Shown one piece after another: positions 52,621 to 60,378 of a DNA stretch of 64,000 bases (position 1 is its first letter; every line of letters begins with the position of its first letter). A program made the translations under genes and the position numbers. This DNA comes from Oxalicibacterium faecigallinarum (GTDB lineage: Bacteria; Pseudomonadota; Gammaproteobacteria; Burkholderiales; Burkholderiaceae_D). The stretch lies in the NCBI RefSeq assembly GCF_014635705.1, contig NZ_BMDI01000002.1:124001-188000 (forward strand), read 5' to 3'. The notes beneath the pieces are model-generated. The model did not search any database. It was not told the origin of the DNA and was given only the letters and a program-made list of their open reading frames with translations.

Positions 52621-53484
52621 TCAGTACACGCCGGGTTCGCCTGGCGGACGTGTTTTGAAGCGCTTATGCGTCCAGAAATACTCGGCTGGCACCTCGCGAG
52701 AGCGCGCTTCGATGAAGCGGTTCATGCGACGTGTTGCCTCGATCAGATCATCGCCCGGGTAATCTTCCCATGCCGGATAAAAGCGCACGACCCAGCCGGC
52801 GTAATGGGGTCGATAGGTCGCAATGACGGGAATGACCTGCGCGCCCGTTGCCGCAGCAATACGGGCCGGCGCAGTCAGTGTTGCGGCCGTCGTATGAAAA
52901 AAGGGGACGAAGGCGGCATCCCTGGCGCCAAAATCCATATCAGGCAGCATGAAGAAGGGCAGACCTTCGCGCATGGCACGAATGATGGGCTTGACGCCTT
53001 CTTCCCGTGAAAAGAGTTTGACCGGACGGAAGCGGGAGCGGCCTTTGCGCAGCACTTTGTCGAAAGCATCGTTGAGTTGCTTGGTATAAATCGAACAGAG
53101 CGACGATTCGAGCATGACGGCCACGCCAGCCACATCCAGCCCGACGAAATGCGGGCACAGCAAAATGGTCGGCTTGGCAGCGATTTGTTCGACTGGCACG
53201 CCAGGCTCGATGCGGATCAGCCGACGCAGTCGCGCTTCGGATGCCCACCAGAGAATACCGCGTTCCAGTACGCTGCGCGCATACGCCTGAAAATGCTGTT
53301 TCGCGACGGCTTCACGTTCCGCTTCGCTCCACTCCGGGAAGCATAAGCGCAGGTTGGTGAGGGTGATGTGGCGGCGTTTTTTCTTATAGGCATACAAAAA
53401 GCGGCCAATCGCTTCACCCAAACGGCCGATCACGCACAAGGGCAGCCAGTGCAATAGCCACAGAAACGCCAGTGCAATACGCAT
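52621..53484 (-). CDS. Lipid A biosynthesis acyltransferase (LpxL/HtrB family), copy 1
   Basis: Membrane-bound acyltransferase of 287 residues, which adds a secondary acyl chain to Kdo-lipid A. One N-terminal helix ([18 protein letters not shown]), the catalytic HX4D motif HFVGLD, the [18 protein letters not shown] segment and the ending [16 protein letters not shown] are those of the LpxL family. It follows the second acyltransferase by two bases. Which copy adds which acyl chain cannot be told. Confidence 0.93.
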   Translation of the reverse strand: MRIALAFLWLLHWLPLCVIGRLGEAIGRFLYAYKKKRRHITLTNLRLCFPEWSEAEREAVAKQHFQAYARSVLERGILWWASEARLRRLIRIEPGVPVEQIAAKPTILLCPHFVGLDVAGVAVMLESSLCSIYTKQLNDAFDKVLRKGRSRFRPVKLFSREEGVKPIIRAMREGLPFFMLPDMDFGARDAAFVPFFHTTAATLTAPARIAAATGAQVIPVIATYRPHYAGWVVRFYPAWEDYPGDDLIEATRRMNRFIEARSREVPAEYFWTHKRFKTRPPGEPGVY

Positions 53485-53486
53485 CG

Positions 53487-54347
53487 TCAGTTTTCCTTCC
53501 CATCAGATTGCGCATCGGGTGGGGTCACGCCCGAGGGTACTTTGTAATGGTTGTAGCTCCAGAAGTACTGCGCCGGGCAGCGCAAGATCAATTTTTCCAT
53601 GGCAGCGTTGATGGCGGTTGCCTGCTGCTGCGGCGAAAGTCCGGTTGGCAGTTCAAAGCTGCTCATGTGTAATACATACCCTTTGCCACGCGGCAGGCGT
53701 TCGGCATAGGCGAGCACAATGGCCGCATCCGTCATTTCCGCCAGCTTCCCCGGCAGTGTCATGGTGTAGGCTGGTTTGCCAAAAAAATCCGCCCAGACGC
53801 CTTCACCATTTTGCGGGACCTGATCCGGTAGTACGCCGATCGCACCGCCGCGTTTAAGCACCTTGAACAGGCTGCGCACGCCGCTCAGATTCGCAGGTGC
53901 CAGCGACAGGTTGGTGCGTGCACGGGCGCCTTCTATTAATGGTTTGAGTGCAGCCTGTTTGGGCGGGCGATACATGACGGTCATGGGTTCATGTACCGAA
54001 GCCAGTTGGGCTGAGATTTCAAAGCAGCCAAGGTGAGGGGTCAGAAAAAGCAGCCCCTTGCCTTTAGCGCGCGCGGCTTCGACGACCGCCCAGTTTTCGA
54101 TACGACCGCTACGCAACACACGTTCCGGTGCGGCACACCAGATGAAGGGAAGTTCAAGAACGTTCTTGCCGGCTTCGCCAATGGCTGCACTTAAGTGCTG
54201 ACCAAGACCAGCCTGATGAATATTGTTACGCAGGTGCTTGCGATAACGCGGTGAGGCGAGATAGACCAGCCAGCCCGCTGCGACGCCGAGGGCATGCAGA
54301 ACCGGCAAAGGCAGATAGGAAAGGAGGCGGAAGAGTAAGACAAGCAT
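53487..54347 (-). CDS. Lipid A biosynthesis acyltransferase (LpxL/HtrB family), copy 2
   Basis: A second LpxL-family protein, 286 residues: N-terminal hydrophobic region (LLSYLPLPVLHALGVAAGWLVYLAS), HX4E catalytic motif HLGCFE, then PDQVPQNGEGVWADFFGKPAYTMTLPGKLAEMT and YFWSYNHYKVPSGV. The HX4E rather than HX4D pattern separates it from copy 1, so the two are not recent duplicates and probably have different acyl positions or donors. Divergent from metK with about 200 bases between. Confidence 0.93.
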   Translation of the reverse strand: MLVLLFRLLSYLPLPVLHALGVAAGWLVYLASPRYRKHLRNNIHQAGLGQHLSAAIGEAGKNVLELPFIWCAAPERVLRSGRIENWAVVEAARAKGKGLLFLTPHLGCFEISAQLASVHEPMTVMYRPPKQAALKPLIEGARARTNLSLAPANLSGVRSLFKVLKRGGAIGVLPDQVPQNGEGVWADFFGKPAYTMTLPGKLAEMTDAAIVLAYAERLPRGKGYVLHMSSFELPTGLSPQQQATAINAAMEKLILRCPAQYFWSYNHYKVPSGVTPPDAQSDGKEN

Positions 54348-54385
54348 GCCGTCAGCGCGGGTCCCGCGAGATTCGTCGCGAGATT

Positions 54386-54414
54386 TTGCCGTTTTGATTC
54401 AAGACGCGTAAAAT
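54386..54414 (+). promoter_or_regulatory. Probable sigma-70 promoter of metK
   Basis: TTGCCG (54386-54391), a 17-base spacer and TAAAAT (54409-54414). A start near 54421 would leave an untranslated leader of about 124 bases with several helices. Confidence 0.6.
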
Positions 54415-54429
54415 AGCACAAAGTGTTAC

Positions 54430-54540
54430 CCGCCGAGTTAATGACAACTTGCGAGGCGGTATATAAATTTCGCTAAAGCGTCGCAGGCTCGCCAGGTTGG
54501 CCGCGACATTTGACCAACTGTAGTTGCCAGGGAGTCCTGC
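54430..54540 (+). other. Structured leader of metK mRNA
   Basis: In the leader CCGCC (54430-54434) can pair with GGCGG (54455-54459); CGC-TAAA-GCG (54471-54480) and GTCGC-A-GGC with GCC-GCGAC (54480-54507) form further hairpins, and CAAC-TGTA-GTTG stands close to the ribosome-binding site. No known SAM riboswitch consensus is recognised. Regulation of metK by S-adenosylmethionine is inference only. Confidence 0.35.
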
Positions 54541-54544
54541 CATC

Positions 54545-55708
54545 ATGGCAAATGATTATCTGTTTACCTCTGAATCCGTTTCCGAAGGCCATCCTGACAA
54601 GGTTGCGGATCAAATCTCCGATTCCATCCTCGACGCGATCTTTGAACAAGATCCGAAAGCGCGTGTTGCTGCAGAAACGCTGTGCAACACCGGTCTGGTA
54701 GTACTGGCTGGTGAAATTACCACGACCGCCAACGTCGATTACATCAAGGTTGCACGCGACACCATCAAGCGTATCGGCTATGACAATGCCGACTACGGTA
54801 TCGATTACAAGAGCTGCGCCGTGCTGGTCGCGTACGACAAGCAGTCGCCTGACATCGCACAAGGTGTGGACGAAGGCGCGGGTATCGACCTTGATCAGGG
54901 GGCAGGCGATCAGGGCTTGATGTTTGGTTATGCCTGTGACGAAACGCCGGAACTGATGCCTGCAGCGATCTATTATGCGCATCGCATCGTCGAACGCCAG
55001 GCAGATTTGCGCAAGGATGGTCGTTTGCCATGGCTGCGTCCGGATGCCAAATCACAGGTTACCCTGCGCTACGTAGATGGTCGTCCGGTGTCGATCGATA
55101 CGATCGTGCTGTCGACCCAGCATGCGCCGGAAATGCAGCATAAGCAGATCGAAGAAGCGGTCATTGAAAGCATCATCAAGCCGGTCGTGCCTGCGGAATG
55201 GCTGAAAGACACACGTTTCCTAGTCAATCCGACCGGCCGTTTCGTTATCGGCGGCCCGCAAGGCGATTGCGGTCTGACCGGTCGCAAGATCATCGTTGAC
55301 ACCTACGGCGGCGCAGCACCACACGGCGGTGGTGCCTTCTCCGGCAAGGATCCTTCCAAGGTTGATCGTTCGGCGGCGTACGCGGGTCGCTACGTGGCGA
55401 AAAATATCGTTGCTGCCGGCCTGGCAGAACGTGCGCAAATTCAGATTTCGTATGCGATTGGTGTTGCCAAGCCGACGTCGGTCATGGTGACGACTTTTGG
55501 CACGGGCAAGATCAGTGACGCAAAAATTGCGCAACTGGTACAGGAACATTTCGACCTGCGTCCGAAAGGGATTGTGCAGATGCTGGACCTGCTGCGTCCG
55601 ATTTACAGCAAGACGGCAGCATACGGCCACTTCGGTCGTGAAGAGCCCGAGTTCAGCTGGGAGCGCACGGACAAGGCAGCTGCCTTGCGTGCAGCAGCAG
55701 GACTGTAA
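54545..55708 (+). CDS. metK: S-adenosylmethionine synthetase
   Basis: Forms S-adenosylmethionine from methionine and ATP (387 residues, tetramer). [20 protein letters not shown] at the N-terminus, [15 protein letters not shown] in the substrate loop, and [34 protein letters not shown] are hallmark motifs. The ATG at 54545 is preferred over an upstream start because the family begins at [12 protein letters not shown] strong terminator lies 16 bases after the stop. With ahcY and metF downstream it forms the methyl-cycle region. Confidence 0.98.
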   Translation: MANDYLFTSESVSEGHPDKVADQISDSILDAIFEQDPKARVAAETLCNTGLVVLAGEITTTANVDYIKVARDTIKRIGYDNADYGIDYKSCAVLVAYDKQSPDIAQGVDEGAGIDLDQGAGDQGLMFGYACDETPELMPAAIYYAHRIVERQADLRKDGRLPWLRPDAKSQVTLRYVDGRPVSIDTIVLSTQHAPEMQHKQIEEAVIESIIKPVVPAEWLKDTRFLVNPTGRFVIGGPQGDCGLTGRKIIVDTYGGAAPHGGGAFSGKDPSKVDRSAAYAGRYVAKNIVAAGLAERAQIQISYAIGVAKPTSVMVTTFGTGKISDAKIAQLVQEHFDLRPKGIVQMLDLLRPIYSKTAAYGHFGREEPEFSWERTDKAAALRAAAGL

Positions 55709-55723
55709 ACCTGTTTGAAGTGC

Positions 55724-55759
55724 GGGCCGGATCAATCCAAGGATTGGCCGGCCTTTTTG
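55724..55759 (+). terminator. Rho-independent terminator after metK
   Basis: GGCCGG and CAATCC pair with GGATTG and CCGGCC around a two-base loop, followed by TTTTTG. The stem is about 12 bp with small mismatches. Confidence 0.88.
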
Positions 55760-55775
55760 TTTGTGGAATGCCTGC

Positions 55776-56711
55776 ATGTTGAATGCCAACCTGATTGTTC
55801 CTGCCTTGCTTATGGCAGTCGCGGCGGTGTTAGCGCCGATGTCTGCGTACGCTGCCAAGTCTGTGGAGTTGAAACCTGCCGAATGGTGCGAGCGGTTGAT
55901 TCCACGCATGCCGACAGTGACGCAAAGTGCATGCGAGCAGGCAGGATTTTTACCGACCGGCCGCCATTCCCTGCAAGGTTTTCCGCTGTTGGCAAAAGAT
56001 GTGAAAGCCAATGGCAAAGGGAAGAAAAAACGTCCCTTGCGTGTGTTGCTGATGGGCGGCATCCACGGCGATGAGCTGACATCGGCCGCGATTGTCTATC
56101 GCTGGCTGGACGGGATGTCTGGCCCGATTGCCCAAAGCATTCGATGGCGCATCATGCCGGTGGTGAACCCTGATGGCTTGTTGGCAAAAAAAGCGTCACG
56201 CATGAATGCGAATGGGGTTGATCTGAATCGCAATTTTCCGACGCCGGACTGGGAGGCGGAAGCCCCCGCATACTGGCAGACACGTACACGTTCTGATCCA
56301 CGTCGTTTCCCCGGCAAAGCGCCTTTGTCCGAGCCGGAAAGTCGTTGGGTGGAACATGAAATGCAGGTCTTCAAGCCGGACGTGATCATTTCCGTCCATG
56401 CACCGTATGGTGTGCTGGATTTTGACGGCCCGGCGCAGCCGCCACGCAAGTTCGGTCGTTTACTGCTCAATCGCGTCGGCATCTATCCGGGGTCGCTGGG
56501 CAATTACAGCGGTGTCCATAAAAATGTGCCGGTGATCACGATTGAATTGCCCAATGCGCAAAAAATGCCACCCAAAGCGGAGGTGCGGCGCATCTGGGTG
56601 GATATGCTGAATTGGATTAATGACAAGGTCGAGCCGCAGGAGGATCCGGTCAAGGAAGCGAAATCCAGCGCGCGCTCGGCTAAAGCGGGGCTGGGCTCAC
56701 CAGCGCGCTGA
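55776..56711 (+). CDS. Exported M14-family zinc carboxypeptidase (MpaA-like)
   Basis: Exported metallopeptidase of 311 residues with signal peptide ending in SAYAA. The zinc ligands are in GGIHGDELTSA (HxxE) and ISVHAPYG, with the substrate-binding NPDGLLAKKASRMNANGVDLNRNFP and a likely catalytic Glu in VITIELPNAQ, all M14 features. Closest in character to murein peptide amidase MpaA, which removes diaminopimelate from cell-wall tripeptides. The tail is Lys/Ser/Ala-rich. It separates metK from ahcY, which are usually closer. Confidence 0.85.
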   Translation: MLNANLIVPALLMAVAAVLAPMSAYAAKSVELKPAEWCERLIPRMPTVTQSACEQAGFLPTGRHSLQGFPLLAKDVKANGKGKKKRPLRVLLMGGIHGDELTSAAIVYRWLDGMSGPIAQSIRWRIMPVVNPDGLLAKKASRMNANGVDLNRNFPTPDWEAEAPAYWQTRTRSDPRRFPGKAPLSEPESRWVEHEMQVFKPDVIISVHAPYGVLDFDGPAQPPRKFGRLLLNRVGIYPGSLGNYSGVHKNVPVITIELPNAQKMPPKAEVRRIWVDMLNWINDKVEPQEDPVKEAKSSARSAKAGLGSPAR

Positions 56712-56798
56712 TGCTGGCTAGCACTGCCGGCAACATTTAACCAGAGTCGCAAGGCAGGCAGGTGCCTTGTACAGGTTTTTCGATTAAAATGGCAACCC

Positions 56799-56870
56799 GC
56801 ATCAAGGAGCGTTGCGACAGGAAATCTTCCTGCCAGGCTTGATGCATGTCTCATCTGCAACTGCGCTCAC
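56799..56870 (+). ncRNA. S-adenosylhomocysteine (SAH) riboswitch
   Basis: The SAH riboswitch pattern is clear: outer stem GCATCAAG (56799-56806) with CTTGATGC (56838-56845); conserved GGAGCGTTGCGACAG; inner hairpin CAGGAA/TTCCTG (56818-56832); CCAGGCT; and pseudoknot GAGCG (56807-56811) with CGCTC (56864-56868). It lies 33 bases before ahcY, the gene this class usually controls. It is an ON switch: SAH binding raises expression of the enzyme that removes it. A T-rich run and an SD AAAGGAGG follow. Confidence 0.92.
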
Positions 56871-56902
56871 GTTTTCTTTTTTTCTAACGAAAGGAGGGCG
56901 TG

Positions 56903-58321
56903 ATGAACGCCGCAGTACTGAATTCCAATTCCAAAGACTACATTGTTGCCGACCTCTCGCTGGCTGACTGGGGCAACAAGGAAATTCGCATCGCCGAAAC
57001 CGAAATGCCTGGCCTGATGGCCATCCGTGAAGAATTCGCGGCGGCGCAACCATTGAAGGGCGCACGCATCACCGGTTCGCTGCACATGACGATCCAGACG
57101 GCCGTCCTGATCCAGACGCTGGAAGCATTGGGCGCATCGGTTCGCTGGGCATCGTGCAACATCTATTCGACGCAGGATCATGCCGCTGCCGCGATTGCTG
57201 CGAACGGTACGCCGGTGTTCGCGATCAAGGGCGAAACGCTCGAAGAGTACTGGGAATATACGCACCGTATTTTCGACTGGCCGAACGGCGAACAAGCCAA
57301 CATGATTCTCGATGACGGTGGTGATGCAACACTGCTGTTGCACCTGGGTGCACGTGCTGAGAAAGACATCAGTGTTCTGAACAATCCGGATTCGGAAGAA
57401 GCCGTTTGTCTGTACGCCGCGATCAAGAAATATCTGGCGATCGATCCGGCCTGGTATTCGAAGCGTCTGAAAGAAATCAAGGGCGTGACAGAAGAAACCA
57501 CGACCGGTGTGCATCGTTTGTACCAAATGCACAAGGAAGGCAAGCTGGCTTTCCCTGCGATCAACGTCAATGACTCGGTCACCAAGTCCAAGTTCGACAA
57601 CCTGTACGGCTGCCGCGAATCGCTGGTCGATGGTATTAAGCGTGCGACCGACGTGATGATCGCCGGCAAGATCGCTGTCATTGCTGGCTACGGTGACGTC
57701 GGCAAGGGCTCGGCGCAAGCGATGCGTGCCTTGTCGGCGCAAGTCTGGGTGACCGAAATCGATCCGATCTGCGCGTTGCAGGCGGCGATGGAAGGCTACC
57801 GTGTCGTGACGATGGATTATGCGGCTGAACACGGCGACATTTTCGTCACCTGTACCGGTAACTACCACGTCATCACGCATGACCACATGACCAAGATGAA
57901 AGACCAGGCCATCGTCTGCAACATTGGTCACTTCGACAACGAGATCGAAGTCGCCGCGCTGAAGAAATACACGTGGGAAAACATCAAGCCGCAGGTCGAT
58001 CACATCATCTTCCCGGATGGCAAGCGCATCATCCTGCTGGCCGAAGGTCGCCTCGTGAACCTTGGTTGCGGTACTGGTCATCCTTCGTATGTAATGAGCT
58101 CCTCGTTCGCCAACCAGACGATCGCGCAGATCGAGCTGTACACGAACACCAGTGCTTATCCGGTTGGCGTCTACACCCTGCCCAAGCATCTGGACGAGAA
58201 AGTCGCCCGCCTGCAGCTGAAGAAACTGAACGCGCAACTGACCACGCTGACCGAAGAGCAAGCGGCGTATATCGGCGTCAAGCAGGTTGGTCCGTACAAG
58301 CCAGAGCACTATCGTTACTAA
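56903..58321 (+). CDS. ahcY: Adenosylhomocysteinase
   Basis: Hydrolyses S-adenosylhomocysteine to adenosine and homocysteine (472 residues, NAD-dependent tetramer). [53 protein letters not shown] at the NAD site, and the C-terminal [12 protein letters not shown], whose tyrosine reaches the neighbour's NAD, are hallmark. The ATG at 56903 is one codon after a GTG; AAAGGAGGG upstream serves both. Regulated by the SAH riboswitch before it. Confidence 0.98.
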   Translation: MNAAVLNSNSKDYIVADLSLADWGNKEIRIAETEMPGLMAIREEFAAAQPLKGARITGSLHMTIQTAVLIQTLEALGASVRWASCNIYSTQDHAAAAIAANGTPVFAIKGETLEEYWEYTHRIFDWPNGEQANMILDDGGDATLLLHLGARAEKDISVLNNPDSEEAVCLYAAIKKYLAIDPAWYSKRLKEIKGVTEETTTGVHRLYQMHKEGKLAFPAINVNDSVTKSKFDNLYGCRESLVDGIKRATDVMIAGKIAVIAGYGDVGKGSAQAMRALSAQVWVTEIDPICALQAAMEGYRVVTMDYAAEHGDIFVTCTGNYHVITHDHMTKMKDQAIVCNIGHFDNEIEVAALKKYTWENIKPQVDHIIFPDGKRIILLAEGRLVNLGCGTGHPSYVMSSSFANQTIAQIELYTNTSAYPVGVYTLPKHLDEKVARLQLKKLNAQLTTLTEEQAAYIGVKQVGPYKPEHYRY

Positions 58322-58435
58322 ATCTGGTCATACGCTCAAGCAAGGCTTCATTGCGTTGCCTGCCTTGTCTGATGTCAGACTAGGCAATTTGTCGATAACC
58401 GGTTCGTGCCGGGTATCCTTCAAGGGGAGAATGAC

Positions 58436-58780
58436 ATGCGTTTATTAATCATCTGGGCAATCAATGCGGCTGCGCTGTTTGCGCTGCCTTTTCTGATGTC
58501 GTCGATCCGCATCGACGGATTTGGCACGGCGATCATTGCAGCGCTGGTATTGGGGCTGATCAACGCCTTGATCCGGCCGGTCCTGATCTTGCTGACCTTG
58601 CCGGCAACCCTGCTGACTCTTGGTTTGTTTATCTTCGTGATCAATGCGCTGATGTTCTGGGCGGCATCTGAGCTGGTAAGCGGCTTCCATGTGGCAGGCT
58701 TCTGGTCAGCCTTCTTTGGCGCGATTGTGTACAGCGTCATTTCGTGGGTGCTGTCCTCGCTTTTATTACAAGAAAAATGA
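58436..58780 (+). CDS. Holin-like four-helix membrane protein (phage holin family 4)
   Basis: A 114-residue membrane protein with four helices: LLIIWAINAAALFALPFL, FGTAIIAALVLGLINALIRPVLILLTLP, LLTLGLFIFVINALMFWAA, and FWSAFFGAIVYSVISWVLSSLL. It matches the family annotated as phage holin 4 (YvlD-like), but no phage gene is near, so this is a chromosomal protein of unknown role. AAGGGGAG precedes ATG 58436. Its stop overlaps the metF start (ATGA), a tight coupling conserved in many Burkholderiales. Confidence 0.88.
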   Translation: MRLLIIWAINAAALFALPFLMSSIRIDGFGTAIIAALVLGLINALIRPVLILLTLPATLLTLGLFIFVINALMFWAASELVSGFHVAGFWSAFFGAIVYSVISWVLSSLLLQEK

Positions 58781-59628
58781 CACAACAGAATTTCAGTATC
58801 GAGTTTTTTCCCCCAAAGACACCGGCTGGTGTCGAGAAGCTGCGTGAAACCTGCGCCAAGCTGGGGGAGCTCGATCCCAAATATTTTTCCGTCACCTTTG
58901 GTGCGGGTGGCTCGACCCAGCACGGTACGCTCGATACCGTGCTGGAAATCCGCAAGGCGGGCCATGATGCAGCGCCGCACCTTTCGTGCATTGGCAGCTC
59001 GCGCGAAAGCTTGCGCGCCATTTTGCAAGAGTACAAATCCCATGGCATCAAGCGTATCGTCGCCTTGCGCGGCGATCTGCCGAGCGGTTACGGTGCGATG
59101 GATATGTCCTCAAGTGAGTTTCATCATGCCAATCAACTGGTGGAATTCATCCGTGCCGAAACCGGCGACTGGTTCCATATCGAGGTGGCGGCTTATCCGG
59201 AAATGCATCCACAGGCAAAATCGCCGCAGGATGACGTGACCAATTTTGTGCGCAAGGTGAAGGCCGGCGCCAACTCGGCAATCACGCAGTATTTTTACAA
59301 TCCGGATGCCTATTTTCGGTTTGTGAACGATGCGAACAAAGCCGGTGCCGATGTGCCGATTGTCGCCGGCATCATGCCCATTACCAATTATGCGAATCTC
59401 ATGCGTTTCTCGGATACCTGCGGTGCCGAGATTCCGCGCTGGATTCGCCTGAAGCTGGCCGCGTACAACGATGATGCCGACTCGATCCGTGCGTTTGGGC
59501 TCGATGTCGTGACGGATCTGTGTGAGCGCTTGCTGGCGGGCGGCGCGCCGGGTCTGCATTTCTACTCATTGAATCAGGCTGCGGCAACCCATGCGATCTG
59601 GTCGCGGCTCAATCTGTCCGCAAAGTAA
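58777..59628 (+). CDS. metF: 5,10-methylenetetrahydrofolate reductase
   Basis: Flavoenzyme (283 residues) giving 5-methyl-THF, the methyl donor for methionine. SIEFFPPKTPAG, TFGAGGSTQ, HLSCIGSSRESL, IKRIVALRGDLPSG, KVKAGANSAITQYFYNPDAYF and PGLHFYSLNQ are all conserved MetF motifs. Starts within the stop of the holin-like gene, so expression depends on that gene being translated. A terminator shared with the convergent cyclo-ligase gene follows. Confidence 0.97.
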   Translation: MTQQNFSIEFFPPKTPAGVEKLRETCAKLGELDPKYFSVTFGAGGSTQHGTLDTVLEIRKAGHDAAPHLSCIGSSRESLRAILQEYKSHGIKRIVALRGDLPSGYGAMDMSSSEFHHANQLVEFIRAETGDWFHIEVAAYPEMHPQAKSPQDDVTNFVRKVKAGANSAITQYFYNPDAYFRFVNDANKAGADVPIVAGIMPITNYANLMRFSDTCGAEIPRWIRLKLAAYNDDADSIRAFGLDVVTDLCERLLAGGAPGLHFYSLNQAAATHAIWSRLNLSAK

Positions 59629-59643
59629 TAGTGTGAGATCAAG

Positions 59644-59679
59644 AAAAACGGAGAGCCGATCGTGGCTCTCCGTTTTTTT
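59644..59679. terminator. Bidirectional terminator between metF and the 5-FTHF cyclo-ligase gene
   Basis: AAAAACGGAGAGCC (59644-59657), six-base loop, GGCTCTCCGTTTTTTT. A perfect stem with A and T runs on both sides ends metF (plus) and the convergent gene (minus, stop at 59701). Confidence 0.92.
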
Positions 59680-59700
59680 ATGTCTGCGCATCATGGCAGA

Positions 59701-60246
59701 TCAACGCAGCGCTTCCCTCTCTGTCAGAACGCAATCCATCGCAATATCGAACGAGTCTGCTTCGAACTCGATCAGACTAAACGCATAGGCGACACCAACC
59801 ATGTGTGGTCGTGGCGCACGCGCGACCGTCCTGTCATAGAAGCCGCCCCCATAGCCAAGGCGAAACAGTTGCTGGCTGAACCCGACACAAGGGATTACCA
59901 GCGCGTGGGGAAAGATTTCATCGCGTTCGGCGGCCGGCATCATGGCACCAAATCGATCCTTGATCATTGCTTCGCCGGGGAGCCATTCCACGAACTTTAA
60001 TGGGGCATTGTCACTCACAACCGTGGGCAACGCGAGACGTATGCCCTGCTTGTGCAGGGCGAGAAACGTTACCTGCAGATCCGGTTCGCCCCGCATGGGT
60101 GAATACACGCCCAGCACGGCGGGCTTGTGGGTTTGTATCCAGTCGAGCAGGCGGTTGCCGATGGCCTGATCCATGCGGATCTTGTCATCGTGATCAAGGC
60201 TGGAGCGTTGTACCAGCAAGGGCTTTCTCAGCTCGGATTTCTGCAT
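59701..60246 (-). CDS. 5-formyltetrahydrofolate cyclo-ligase
   Basis: Small folate enzyme (181 residues) returning 5-formyl-THF to 5,10-methenyl-THF using ATP. YSPMRGEPDL, the LVIPCVGFSQQLFRLGYGGGFYDRT segment with its nucleotide-binding glycines, and VGVAYAFSLIE are typical. In E. coli the gene (ygfA/fau) follows 6S RNA; no such RNA is seen in the 132 bases upstream here. Divergent from the lytic transglycosylase gene. Confidence 0.95.
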   Translation of the reverse strand: MQKSELRKPLLVQRSSLDHDDKIRMDQAIGNRLLDWIQTHKPAVLGVYSPMRGEPDLQVTFLALHKQGIRLALPTVVSDNAPLKFVEWLPGEAMIKDRFGAMMPAAERDEIFPHALVIPCVGFSQQLFRLGYGGGFYDRTVARAPRPHMVGVAYAFSLIEFEADSFDIAMDCVLTEREALR

Positions 60247-60378
60247 GTATTTTTGCCTGTATTGATGCGTGCGTATCGTTGTTTATTGCTTGACGTCGCG
60301 TGCTATTCTAGCCGTCAATGCGCAAGCCGTCGTTGGCGCGCACGGCTGGGCCAGACCATCGAAAGGATCGAGAAGTTT

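Noticed and set aside
56867-58309. Minus-strand open frame of 480 codons
   Set aside because: Antisense to ahcY, whose motifs are complete; no motif in the mirror product.
58436-58780. Prophage remnant suggested by the holin-like protein
   Set aside because: No other phage gene, integrase or attachment repeat is near, and the gene overlaps metF in a tight operon.
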